Source of the DNA: Planctomycetia bacterium
GTDB lineage: Bacteria > Planctomycetota > Planctomycetia > Gemmatales > HRBIN36
Direction of reading: 5' to 3'
Assembly: GCA_016795155.1 (NCBI GenBank)
Contig: JAEUIE010000023.1
Span: 1-64,000, forward strand
DNA length: 64,000 nt
Shown piece by piece: positions 8,794 through 16,437 of the stretch. The number at the start of each line of letters is the position of its first letter. Position 1 is the stretch's first letter. The position numbers were made by a program, and so were the translations under genes. Under the pieces are notes generated by a model. It ran no database searches. It was not told the DNA's origin and was given only the letters and a program-made list of their open reading frames with translations.

Positions 8794-9507
8794 TCAATGA
8801 TCTGGATCGGTAATTGCCCGGCAATAACGTGCCAGGAGCAGTTCCGTCTGCAACAATTTCTGCCAGGTGGAAAAATCGAGGTGAACTTCGGTGCCATCTT
8901 CATTCATCTGAGCGGCGGGGATAACGGCACCTAGAGAACGATGCAGGAAGTCGAGTATTTCCGAAAGGCGGGCTGCTTGCGAGGGGCTTAGCTTCTGTGG
9001 CAGCGGTGGAAACTTGAATCGACCGATCTTGAGTGATTCATTCGAACTGACTTCAACATTATCATCAGCGATGGTGAAATCCGGTGAAACTTCATCGGTC
9101 TGATTGACTGATTTATTAATGAGGCTGTGCAGGTCGTCTGAGGAATCAAGCTTTTCAGAAAAGGCAGCATGGTGAGCAGCCTGGGTCATCTGCGTTTCAC
9201 GTTCGGCAATTTCTTCCAGCGAACCGAACAAGAGGACTGATCTGCCTAGATGGACACAGTCTCCGACGCGAAGGCGATGAACATGAATAAGCTGGCCGTT
9301 GACGCGTGTACCGTTCGTACTTTCAAGATCGGTCAGGATCATGTCGCCTTGATCAAATTGGATTTTGGCATGAAAGCGACTGATACGTTCGTCATTGAGC
9401 CGGACACTGTTGCCTTCTTCTCGGCCAACCGTGATGGGGGTGGCAAGATCTTTAAACTGCAAACCTTTATCCACGCCATCAATGACTTGGAAGGTAAGTG
9501 TAGCCAT
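8794..9507 (-). CDS. FHA-domain protein
   Basis: A 237-residue cytosolic protein. The forkhead-associated domain fills residues about 1-95: FQVIDGVDKGLQF, ITVGREEGNSVRLNDERISRFHAKI and LTDLESTNGTRVNG. It contains the phosphothreonine-binding Gly-Arg, Ser-Arg-x-His and Asn-Gly-Thr motifs. The middle is acidic and low in complexity. The C-terminal part (FPPLPQKLSPSQAARLSEILDFLHRSLGAV and later) is helical and unrecognised. FHA proteins read Thr-phosphorylated partners, so this could be a reader for kinases such as the one at 16438-19146; that link is inference. GAGAGAAAC precedes the ATG. A hairpin follows the gene. Confidence 0.9.
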   Translation of the reverse strand: MATLTFQVIDGVDKGLQFKDLATPITVGREEGNSVRLNDERISRFHAKIQFDQGDMILTDLESTNGTRVNGQLIHVHRLRVGDCVHLGRSVLLFGSLEEIAERETQMTQAAHHAAFSEKLDSSDDLHSLINKSVNQTDEVSPDFTIADDNVEVSSNESLKIGRFKFPPLPQKLSPSQAARLSEILDFLHRSLGAVIPAAQMNEDGTEVHLDFSTWQKLLQTELLLARYCRAITDPDH

Positions 9508-9696
9508 GTTTCTCTCGGCCCAGAAAAGACCGTGAAAGTTCTATTCCCAGTGGAACCATGATGAATTGCAGTCACGGTAAGTACAAAGGTCCCTGAGGAA
9601 CCATAGCACTGGCATGATTGCGCGTCAAAGCCCACAACTCCCTTTTAAGCGTTCCAGAGACCATTGTCAACAACCGAGTTGCAAGAATCTGCAGGG

Positions 9697-11883
9697 TTAT
9701 TTGCGTTTATCGGCTTTATTCTGTAAATCACGCCATAAGTCGCCTAGTTTACCGCGAACACCTGCTGCAGGTTTATTTTCGTTGTTCAGCATTTTTTCAC
9801 GCTTATCCTGCCACTGGGCAATTGCCTGATCCTTGGCCTTTTTCACAAAGCGACGTTCCACCATGCCCCACAGGCTCGAAACAATGAAATAGAGACACAA
9901 CCCTGCGGCGACCCAGTAAAAAGCCAGGCCCATCACCAGAGTCATGTAGTTCATCATTTTGATCTGCTGTTCCTGCTGCTCATCCATTGCAGGTGGAGCC
10001 ATCAGCTTCTGGTAGACATACATGACAATCACTGCAATGATCGGCAGGATATGCAGATATGGACCCAGATACAGGAAGCTGATGGGCAGATTGGTGGCGA
10101 AATTGTCACCCCAGCGCAGCAACATGTCGGGCATGGCCAGGTTGTCGATCCAGAGGAAACTCGACATTCTCAGGTGCATGCTTTCACGCAGTGCAAAATA
10201 GAGTCCAAGGAACACCGGCATCTGGAGCAATAGAATCCAACAGCCATTGCAGCCAGCCAGCGGACTCATCTTGTGCTTCTTGAAGAGTTCCATCTGTGCC
10301 ATCGCATATTGCTGACGATCATTGGCATACTTCTTCTTGAGTGCTTCCATTTCCGGGCGGATCACTTTCATTTGTTCCTGCATCTTGGCCTGGTTCTGGG
10401 CCTGCTTGCGGCTCAGCGGGAAGAGCAGCAGTCGTACAATCACGGTCATAAGAATAATGGCAATGCCATAGTTGCCTACGAATTTGTAAAGATTCTCCAG
10501 CAGACGATGCATGATATTCGTGCTGCCTACCAGCAGACCGGTGATGCCGGTAGCACGGAAAAATGATGTCCAGGTGACATCGGTAGCATCGGTCATTTGA
10601 TTGAGATGCAACTCTTCGCTGTATCGTTTGGTCAATCCAGGCCGTACGTCCTTTTCGTAATCGAGCAAGAGGGTTTTGGTGGGGCCTGCGTAGAGAAGAT
10701 ACTTGTGGGATTGAGGCTGACCCTTATCCAGAATCACCGGCGTGGAAATCAGCTTGGTAGTCATACGCCCCTGACGTTCCTTGTAGTACTCAGGAGCATC
10801 GGCATCAGGTCCCACGTATTCTGCCAGCACTTTATCGATGAGATAGGGTGTCGCTTCGCCGTCGGCATGATCAACCACAGCCAGGCTGGCAAAGAACTGA
10901 ATCATCACCCCGCCGAAGAGAAAAACTTTTCTGCTCTTGGGATCGTTAAGCGTGAAGCTGTTGGGTGTGCCATCTTTTTTGAGCTTTTCGACGCCTTCCA
11001 TGGTGCGGTACACGGTAGTCGGCTTGTCTGCATCTTGTGTGGCAAAGACATAGTTGCGGAAAGAAAACTGTTTCCAGCGTAACCCTTCCACCGGCAAGCC
11101 TTGTGGGCCGCTTAACTCATAGGTAAAGTTCACAGGCTTGGCTGGGTCGATGGCTGCAAACTGCAATTCCATTTCAACGTGGTAAGTATCCTTGGCCAGC
11201 GAGAAGTTTTTAGTGACTTTCAGGTTCTTCGCAGGGATATCAACTGAGTAACTGACTTTTTCCGAAGTTGCTCCGGGCAGTTGTTTCCAGGGCAATGCAG
11301 CCAACTCGGGGGATACCTGCTCCTGTTCGTTTAGCAAGGAAAACCGGTAGGAGAGCAACTCAAACTGACGGGAGGGTTGCAGTTTCAATCGATTGTGATC
11401 TTCATCATCCGTTACCAGCACCAGGCGAGGCCGTTTGCCTGAAGCATCGGCTTCAAGGCGTTGCCCCGTTTGCCGATCTGAGCCTTCATGTTCATTTAGC
11501 GTGATGTTACGAATAGCAGCGCCACGATCGGTAAACACTACTTTGATTTTCGTGGTGTCATCACCGAGCGTATGTTCCGTGGCACTGGGTAACTGTGCCA
11601 GTAACTGGTTGAGTTTTTCACGAGGGTTGGCGACCGGTTCTGGGGGCTTAACCGCTTCCTGTTCTTTGTTGGCTGCTACATTCTGCTTGTCATCCACTTT
11701 CTTTTCTGAAGGAGCAGTGTCTTTCTTGTCGGCTTTCTTTTCTACCTGCGTAGCCTGGGCCTTCTTGGCTTTGTCATCTCCTGCCAGGAACTTAGCCAGC
11801 ACCGAATAGCCAATGAGCACACCGGTCGTCAGGATGACGAACAGCCAGAACCGTGACCGTTGACTCAGATTATCAAGACCCAT
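9697..11883 (-). CDS. yidC: Membrane protein insertase YidC
   Basis: A 728-residue protein. The start is ATG 11883 (MGLDNLSQRSRFWLFV); the open frame runs 23 codons further, but those read through a terminator-like hairpin and look non-coding. Layout is that of Gram-negative YidC: N-terminal membrane helix (LFVILTTGVLIGYSVLA), a Lys/Glu-rich linker, a large periplasmic beta domain (about 90-470), then the conserved five-helix core from VGNYGIAIILMTVIVRLLLFPLSRKQ. The core includes MQEQMKVIRPEMEALKKKY, LAGCNGCWILLLQMPVFLGLYFALRE and MNYMTLVMGLAFYWVAAGLCLYF. It inserts and folds inner-membrane proteins with or without SecYEG. The C-terminus is basic. Call is firm. Confidence 0.96.
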   Translation of the reverse strand: MGLDNLSQRSRFWLFVILTTGVLIGYSVLAKFLAGDDKAKKAQATQVEKKADKKDTAPSEKKVDDKQNVAANKEQEAVKPPEPVANPREKLNQLLAQLPSATEHTLGDDTTKIKVVFTDRGAAIRNITLNEHEGSDRQTGQRLEADASGKRPRLVLVTDDEDHNRLKLQPSRQFELLSYRFSLLNEQEQVSPELAALPWKQLPGATSEKVSYSVDIPAKNLKVTKNFSLAKDTYHVEMELQFAAIDPAKPVNFTYELSGPQGLPVEGLRWKQFSFRNYVFATQDADKPTTVYRTMEGVEKLKKDGTPNSFTLNDPKSRKVFLFGGVMIQFFASLAVVDHADGEATPYLIDKVLAEYVGPDADAPEYYKERQGRMTTKLISTPVILDKGQPQSHKYLLYAGPTKTLLLDYEKDVRPGLTKRYSEELHLNQMTDATDVTWTSFFRATGITGLLVGSTNIMHRLLENLYKFVGNYGIAIILMTVIVRLLLFPLSRKQAQNQAKMQEQMKVIRPEMEALKKKYANDRQQYAMAQMELFKKHKMSPLAGCNGCWILLLQMPVFLGLYFALRESMHLRMSSFLWIDNLAMPDMLLRWGDNFATNLPISFLYLGPYLHILPIIAVIVMYVYQKLMAPPAMDEQQEQQIKMMNYMTLVMGLAFYWVAAGLCLYFIVSSLWGMVERRFVKKAKDQAIAQWQDKREKMLNNENKPAAGVRGKLGDLWRDLQNKADKRK

Positions 11884-11911
11884 GGAGAGTTCGCTCACAA
11901 ATGACAGACAG

Positions 11912-11939
11912 AAAACCCCGCAGAAGTAATTCTGCGGGG
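11912..11939 (-). terminator. Terminator-like hairpin in the yidC leader
   Basis: Perfect 10-bp arms CCCCGCAGAA (11916-11925) and TTCTGCGGGG (11930-11939) with a GTAA loop. On the minus strand the stem is followed by TTTTC, about 30 nt before the yidC ATG. There is no minus-strand gene upstream for it to end, because the next gene (12085) is divergent. It is therefore a candidate attenuator or the end of a short leader RNA. Confidence 0.6.
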
Positions 11940-12084
11940 GGTAACAGACCATTTACATCTTATAGAGGAGTGGGGATAGGCTCAATTGTTACTTTTTCCC
12001 CTGTGCTTATTAAGTTTCGTATTTGTATTTCGAGCTGATTCTTAAGATAATCGCACCTTTGAACCATCACCCAGGCTGTATACC

Positions 12085-13839
12085 ATGCGTACGTGTATCA
12101 TCCTTGTCTCTGTTTGCGCTGCCTCAATAACTCTCGCCCAACCGCCGCAAGGCAAACCCTACCAGATTGACCCCGTCATTGAGAAAGCCACCATCAGCCC
12201 GATGGCTCCCTACATCGAATGGTACCAGGCTGATCGAGGCAACCTGAATCGCTTCTACAACATCACCCTGTCACCCAATCGCCAAGCTCAGTTCCGGGCA
12301 CTTTACCGTCAATGGCTTGAACTGCTCACCCGATTGCCTTTCGATACCTATCCGCAGGAAGCCAAGGTCGATTACCTGCTTCTGAAGAACTACCTGACTC
12401 GAGAGCAGCGGCAACTCGAAATTCGCATCAAGGAGCAGGCCGAGTACATGCCGCTGATTCAGTTCGCTCCCAAGATCATTGCCCTCGAAGAAGCACGCAA
12501 ACGGATGGAAAAGATCGATCCAGCGAAAACGGCGGAATTGCTCAATGGCCTCAAAAAAGAAATTGATGAACAACGTACCGCCCTCAGCCATCGTACCAAG
12601 CCAACGAAGTTCATTGCCAACCGGGCCAGCATTGTCACTTCCGCACTGCAGAACCATATTCGCCAGTGGCATAACTTCCATCAGGGTTACGACCCACTCT
12701 ATTCCTGGTGGTGCGAAGCACCATATAAGAACGTGGACGAAGCCCTGGGCAGCTATGCCCGATACCTGCGTGAATCGGTCGCAGGCATCCGGGGCGGCGA
12801 TGAAATCGTTGGCGACCCGATCGGCAAAGAGATGCTTCTCAACGAACTCGAATACGAAATGATTCCCTATTCCCCTGAGCAGCTTGTAACGATTGCCAAC
12901 GAAGAGTTCGCCTGGTGCGAAGCGGAGATGAAGAAGGCCAGCCAGGAACTCGGCTTCGGCGATGACTGGAAGAAAGCGCTGGAAAAAGTCAAAACGCTGC
13001 ACGAGGAACCAGGCAAGCAACCCATGATGATCCGCGACCTGGCGTGGGAAGCAATCGACTACGTTTCGAAAAACGATCTCGTCACGGTGCCTGAACTCTG
13101 CAAGAACACCTGGCGGATGGAAATGATGTCACCCGAACGGCAACTCGTCAGCCCGTTCTTTCTAGGCGGCGAAGTCATTCAGGTGTCGTTTCCCACGAAC
13201 AGCATGCAGCATGAACAGAAACTGATGAGCATGCGAGGCAACAATCGCTACTTCAGTCGAGCCACCGTGCATCATGAACTCATCCCTGGGCACCATCTGC
13301 AAGGCTTCATGACGGCACGCTATCGCCAGCACCGCCAGCTTTTCAACACACCTTTCTGGGTTGAAGGCTGGGCACTCTACTGGGAAATGTACCTCTATGC
13401 CAACAACTTCGCCAGGACGCCGGAAGAAAAGATTGGCATGCTTTTCTGGCGTATGCACCGCTGTGCAAGAATCATCTTCTCGCTCAGCTTCCACCTCGGC
13501 ACCATGACGCCGAAAGAGTGCATCGACTTTCTCGTTGATCGCGTTGGCCACGAACGGGATAATGCCACCGCAGAGGTACGAAGAAGCTTTGCCGGCATGT
13601 ACGGCCCACTCTACCAGGCTGCCTACATGCTGGGCGGCTTGCAGGTTCGGGAAATGAAAAAAGAACTGGTAGACAGCGGGAAGATGAAGATCAAGGATTT
13701 TCACGATCAGATTTTGCAGCAGAACAGCATCCCCATGGAACTGGTCCGAGCCGCCATATCGAACACTCCGCTGACCAGAGACCTCAAGCCGGGCTGGAAG
13801 TTTTATGGGGAGGTGAAAGCAACAGAAGAAAAGAAGTAA
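12085..13839 (+). CDS. Exported DUF885-family protein (metallopeptidase-like)
   Basis: A 584-residue protein with a signal peptide (MRTCIILVSVCAASITLAQ, cleavage probably after LAQ). The body is mostly helical, and the zinc-site motif of the family is present: HHELIPGHHLQGF near residue 396, an HExxPGHH pattern. WVEGWALYWEMYLY follows about 35 residues on and supplies the downstream Glu. Relatives are annotated DUF885 and resemble M32/thermolysin-like helical peptidases; substrates are mostly unknown. It is transcribed divergently from yidC and appears to be a single-gene unit. The start fits the signal peptide. I see no terminator in the 130 bp that follow. Confidence 0.88.
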   Translation: MRTCIILVSVCAASITLAQPPQGKPYQIDPVIEKATISPMAPYIEWYQADRGNLNRFYNITLSPNRQAQFRALYRQWLELLTRLPFDTYPQEAKVDYLLLKNYLTREQRQLEIRIKEQAEYMPLIQFAPKIIALEEARKRMEKIDPAKTAELLNGLKKEIDEQRTALSHRTKPTKFIANRASIVTSALQNHIRQWHNFHQGYDPLYSWWCEAPYKNVDEALGSYARYLRESVAGIRGGDEIVGDPIGKEMLLNELEYEMIPYSPEQLVTIANEEFAWCEAEMKKASQELGFGDDWKKALEKVKTLHEEPGKQPMMIRDLAWEAIDYVSKNDLVTVPELCKNTWRMEMMSPERQLVSPFFLGGEVIQVSFPTNSMQHEQKLMSMRGNNRYFSRATVHHELIPGHHLQGFMTARYRQHRQLFNTPFWVEGWALYWEMYLYANNFARTPEEKIGMLFWRMHRCARIIFSLSFHLGTMTPKECIDFLVDRVGHERDNATAEVRRSFAGMYGPLYQAAYMLGGLQVREMKKELVDSGKMKIKDFHDQILQQNSIPMELVRAAISNTPLTRDLKPGWKFYGEVKATEEKK

Positions 13840-13930
13840 CCCAAAGAGCCGCGAACGAAGTGAGCGGAGTATGATTTTCGGAGCCAAGGGTATAAGCGAC
13901 CTTTGAGGTATTATTCCTGGGGCAGAAATA

Positions 13931-13956
13931 TGCTATACTAATGTATAAGTATAGCA
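13931..13956. promoter_or_regulatory. Operator-like palindrome before the two-gene cassette
   Basis: Perfect 8-bp inverted repeat TGCTATAC / GTATAGCA (13931-13938, 13949-13956) with an AT-rich 10-bp centre. It ends 5 bp before the AAGGAG ribosome site of the next gene. The centre includes TATAAG-like sequence, so it may overlap a -10 box, which would suit a repressor site. It could equally be a 5' UTR hairpin. Confidence 0.5.
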
Positions 13957-13973
13957 GAACCAAGGAGTTAGAA

Positions 13974-14765
13974 ATGCGACTTATTTTCGGCCTAGTGCTG
14001 ATCCATGTCGCTGCACTTGTAGCGCTCGCTTGGGTCGGATGGAAATACAGTGACTATCTACATTCAGTTTTTCAGCACTATCAAGGCGCATGGTCTGTCG
14101 TTTCTGCAATAGGTTCGTTCTATTTAGCTGCATGGGTTTACGCCTACAAAGCGAGTCCGCGAGTTTACTTGTTCATTCAAAAACTAAAAATGCCCTTGAT
14201 GAATCGAATTACATACTGGCAGCCCCACTTTTGCTTTGTTACTGCACAGCACGAACCGGTTCTGTTCAACATTGAGGAGATCGTTGAGGAGTTAAGAAAA
14301 TCGATTGGCGAACCAATAACGGTTTCCGACCAATCGTTGACTTCGGTACGTTTAACGATTGATTCGCGTGTAGTCATGCGGCTCTCAGTAGACAAAGAAA
14401 ATATCTATGCTAACTTCCCAGTCAAACTGACTGTACCTTCAAGCAAGTTCGATTCGGAATCGCAATGGTTGCAAAAACTCCAAGAATCAATTTGTAGAGT
14501 TACATCAGCAAAATCTGTGAGTTTATCAATTATTGTCTCATTTGAGAAAAACGAGAAGAACCCTTACTATGGCCTTTTCGTTCGTCAACTTCCTGAAAAA
14601 TTCTTAAAGACCTTCCAGGCTACGTTTGTGCTTTCAGAGAAATCTACCTGCAGAATTGAAGCTGGTGTTGATAGTGTTAATGTTGAGGGGAAAAGTGCAG
14701 CTGAAGTCTTTGATGCTCTGCGTCAGGTAATATCGCTATCAGCATACCCGGTGGCCGTTAAATGA
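13974..14765 (+). CDS. Membrane-anchored protein, first gene of AT-rich cassette, unknown
   Basis: A 263-residue protein. ATG 13974 is chosen because AAGGAG lies 7 nt upstream; an in-frame ATG 33 bases earlier falls inside the palindrome. Two membrane helices occupy residues about 3-22 (LIFGLVLIHVAALVALAWVG) and 38-55 (WSVVSAIGSFYLAAWVYA). A soluble domain of about 200 residues then faces the cytoplasm if both helices cross. It has mixed alpha/beta character (VRLTIDSRVVMRLSVDKENI, KSVSLSIIVSFEKN) and no catalytic motif that I recognise. Base composition is clearly more AT-rich than the flanking genes, which suggests transfer. Its stop overlaps the next ATG (ATGA), so the two proteins are made together. 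No function is assigned. Confidence 0.72.
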   Translation: MRLIFGLVLIHVAALVALAWVGWKYSDYLHSVFQHYQGAWSVVSAIGSFYLAAWVYAYKASPRVYLFIQKLKMPLMNRITYWQPHFCFVTAQHEPVLFNIEEIVEELRKSIGEPITVSDQSLTSVRLTIDSRVVMRLSVDKENIYANFPVKLTVPSSKFDSESQWLQKLQESICRVTSAKSVSLSIIVSFEKNEKNPYYGLFVRQLPEKFLKTFQATFVLSEKSTCRIEAGVDSVNVEGKSAAEVFDALRQVISLSAYPVAVK

Positions 14766-15523
14766 AGACATACCAACTTTTTCAGATAGAAGATTTTCCA
14801 GAGATCGCCCTTGGGAAACCGAACACTCGAAAAATTCAAGTTGACATGTTTGGAGACAAGCAAGAAATCGAAACCACACTTTACATGCAAAACCCTGAGT
14901 TTTCCAAAGGTATTCAACAGCTGAGGATCACCAGCCAAGTAAAGCACAATGCTCATGGCATTTTCAGGACAGTAATTGAATCAAGGGCGGAGACACTTGA
15001 GTTCCTCGAGTATCTTGAGCCTGTGGACTTCTTGTCATACTACGTTCCAAAAAAGAAATTGCTTGTTATGCAGGCTCCGAAACTCACTTGTCGAGGAGTG
15101 GTTAAGAACCTGAAGGAAACCAAGGGGACAAAGATTGCTGAACTGAAAGTCAGTTTCGACAAAATAATGACTCTACAGGATGAGTATGCAGGTGCGTACT
15201 TTCGCGAGTTGACATCCAGGGTGAAAGCTGCGGGATTGCATGGAGATCAGATTCAGGATGATCAACTTTTCAAGAATTTCTTGAAGATTGGCAAGCTCTC
15301 TTGCGTGATAATCCCATGGAAAATCGGGAGCCTAGATACGAAGGTAATGATAACTGCAGTCGGGGGCGTTGTTCTTACTCAGGAATTTGGCAGCCTACAG
15401 AAAGAACTTGAGCTGGTGCTTGATGTGCATAAACAACTGCTCGTAAAAATTGTGAAACCGGTGTCCAAGAAAAAATTTGACCAGAACATAGGCGTTGATT
15501 TAGAGACAATGTTTGATGACTAA
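14762..15523 (+). CDS. Soluble partner of the AT-rich cassette, unknown
   Basis: A 253-residue protein translationally coupled (ATGA, 14762-14765) to the membrane protein before it. It has no signal peptide or membrane helix. The sequence is rich in Lys, Glu and beta-branched residues: MKTYQLFQIEDFPEIALG at the start, FLEYLEPVDFLSYYVPKKK near the middle, and a basic/acidic tail (KKKFDQNIGVDLETMFDD). No motif for nuclease, nucleotide binding or DNA binding is apparent. Coupled expression and shared AT-rich composition suggest a membrane-anchored two-component unit, but the job is unknown. It is convergent with the nucleotidyltransferase gene, which ends at the very next base (15524). Confidence 0.7.
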   Translation: MKTYQLFQIEDFPEIALGKPNTRKIQVDMFGDKQEIETTLYMQNPEFSKGIQQLRITSQVKHNAHGIFRTVIESRAETLEFLEYLEPVDFLSYYVPKKKLLVMQAPKLTCRGVVKNLKETKGTKIAELKVSFDKIMTLQDEYAGAYFRELTSRVKAAGLHGDQIQDDQLFKNFLKIGKLSCVIIPWKIGSLDTKVMITAVGGVVLTQEFGSLQKELELVLDVHKQLLVKIVKPVSKKKFDQNIGVDLETMFDD

Positions 15524-16072
15524 CTAGGTTAAAACCGCCTCCAACCGTTTCCTCACGCCCAGCTCCGCCGCCCACTTCTCCAGATACGTTCGATCCAGCG
15601 TACCCTGAGTAAACAATACATCGCCGATATCCGCACGGTCGCGGTCACGGTTGGCGATGAGCTTCAGCAAAATCAAATCCTCCGGAGTGACCAGCCACAC
15701 GGTGCAGCCATTAACCTGTTCCCGCCGTTTTCGTTGCATCACACTGTTTTGAAAAGACGACTCGGCCAGGAAGAAATCCAGATCAATTCCATGCCCTTCC
15801 AGGTAGACCCGGCATTTGACCAGCGGCATCTCTGCGACCTTGTCCACCCATCCCTTGCGATAGCTGTCTGGAACGGTGTATCCTTTGGATTCCAGCAAAT
15901 CGTACAGCCGAGGTAATTCGCTTCGTGGAAGTGACAGAGTGAAATCAAGATCGTAAGTAGCTCGCGGAATGCCATACACTCTTACCGCGATACCACCCAT
16001 CACTACGTATGAAATCTTTTCCGCTTCGAGCAGTTGGGTAAGTTCATCCAGGCAATCAAGGAGGTTTTTCAT
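15524..16072 (-). CDS. Nucleotidyltransferase of toxin-antitoxin type (MNT/AbiEii-like)
   Basis: A 182-residue protein. The N-terminal nucleotidyltransferase core reads YVVMGGIAVRVYGIPRATYDLDFTLSL: a Gly-Gly motif followed by DLDF, the spacing of the polymerase-beta-like fold with two metal-binding acidic residues. A further GHGIDLDFFLAE supplies a third. The C-terminal half (VTPEDLILLKLIANRDRDRADIGDVL) is the PED-L-LK-ARDRxKD-like segment seen in AbiEii-type and MNT-type proteins. Such proteins act as toxins or as NMP-transferring antitoxins. ATGA coupling to the 99-residue protein upstream supports a two-gene toxin-antitoxin-like operon. Which partner is toxic cannot be told from sequence. 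Confidence 0.82.
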   Translation of the reverse strand: MKNLLDCLDELTQLLEAEKISYVVMGGIAVRVYGIPRATYDLDFTLSLPRSELPRLYDLLESKGYTVPDSYRKGWVDKVAEMPLVKCRVYLEGHGIDLDFFLAESSFQNSVMQRKRREQVNGCTVWLVTPEDLILLKLIANRDRDRADIGDVLFTQGTLDRTYLEKWAAELGVRKRLEAVLT

Positions 16073-16368
16073 GTGCCTTCCCCCCTCTCCCCCTCGGAGT
16101 TAGGCACCGGGGGGGAGGAAGTTTCACTCGATGCCGCAGGCATCCGAGTCCGTGCAATTGCTTCCAGTATATTGCGATTGCGGGCATCATTTTCTGCATT
16201 GATCCGTTCAATTCGCCTGGCGACTACTTCCTTCGGCCCCTGCAACAGCGCACGCCAGTTCTCACGAATGAGCTGACAACTGATCGCTGCCCGCTCTGCG
16301 TTCGTCATCGCCTTATATCGTTGCAATGTCTCTTCATGTGTCACTTGCTGCACTCCACCGGCAACCAC
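16069..16368 (-). CDS. Small helical partner of the nucleotidyltransferase
   Basis: A 99-residue protein ending in an ATGA overlap with the nucleotidyltransferase start. The core, ETLQRYKAMTNAERAAISCQ then ENWRALLQGPKEVVARRIERINAENDARNRNILEAI, is helical and recurs, as I recall, as a partner of nucleotidyltransferases in planctomycetes. The last 20 or so residues (SSETSSPPVPNSEGERGEGT) differ in character. They are encoded by a CCCCTCTCCCCC-type repeat, so the reading frame has probably been extended through a repeat insertion. It is likely the first gene of a toxin-antitoxin-like operon. No catalytic motif is visible. Confidence 0.7.
   Translation of the reverse strand: MVAGGVQQVTHEETLQRYKAMTNAERAAISCQLIRENWRALLQGPKEVVARRIERINAENDARNRNILEAIARTRMPAASSETSSPPVPNSEGERGEGT
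16076..16122. repeat. C/T-rich palindromic repeat at the TA-like gene junction
   Basis: CCTTCCCCCCTCTCCCCCTC, a 12-nt spacer, then GGGGGGGAGGAAG forms an imperfect palindrome. It lies inside the 3' end of the small partner gene and begins 4 bp from the start codon of the nucleotidyltransferase. It resembles, in degenerate form, the cleaner elements at 46713-46758 and 52898-52943. Confidence 0.5.
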
Positions 16369-16437
16369 TCACGACTATCCACCAATCATTATCTTACACT
16401 CCACCAAATGCTTGAAATCAGAATCCAGTTTCACGGG

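Noticed and set aside
12271-13020. Long minus-strand frame opposite the DUF885 gene
   Set aside because: The plus strand has a signal peptide and an intact HExxPGHH motif through the same DNA; the antisense frame lacks any recognisable domain.
13162-13887. Second long minus-strand frame opposite DUF885
   Set aside because: Same reason; it also covers the zinc-site region of the real gene in reverse.
15524-16368. Classic AbiEi/AbiEii pair
   Set aside because: The partner is only 99 residues and lacks a winged-helix N-terminus, so the pair is called only toxin-antitoxin-like.
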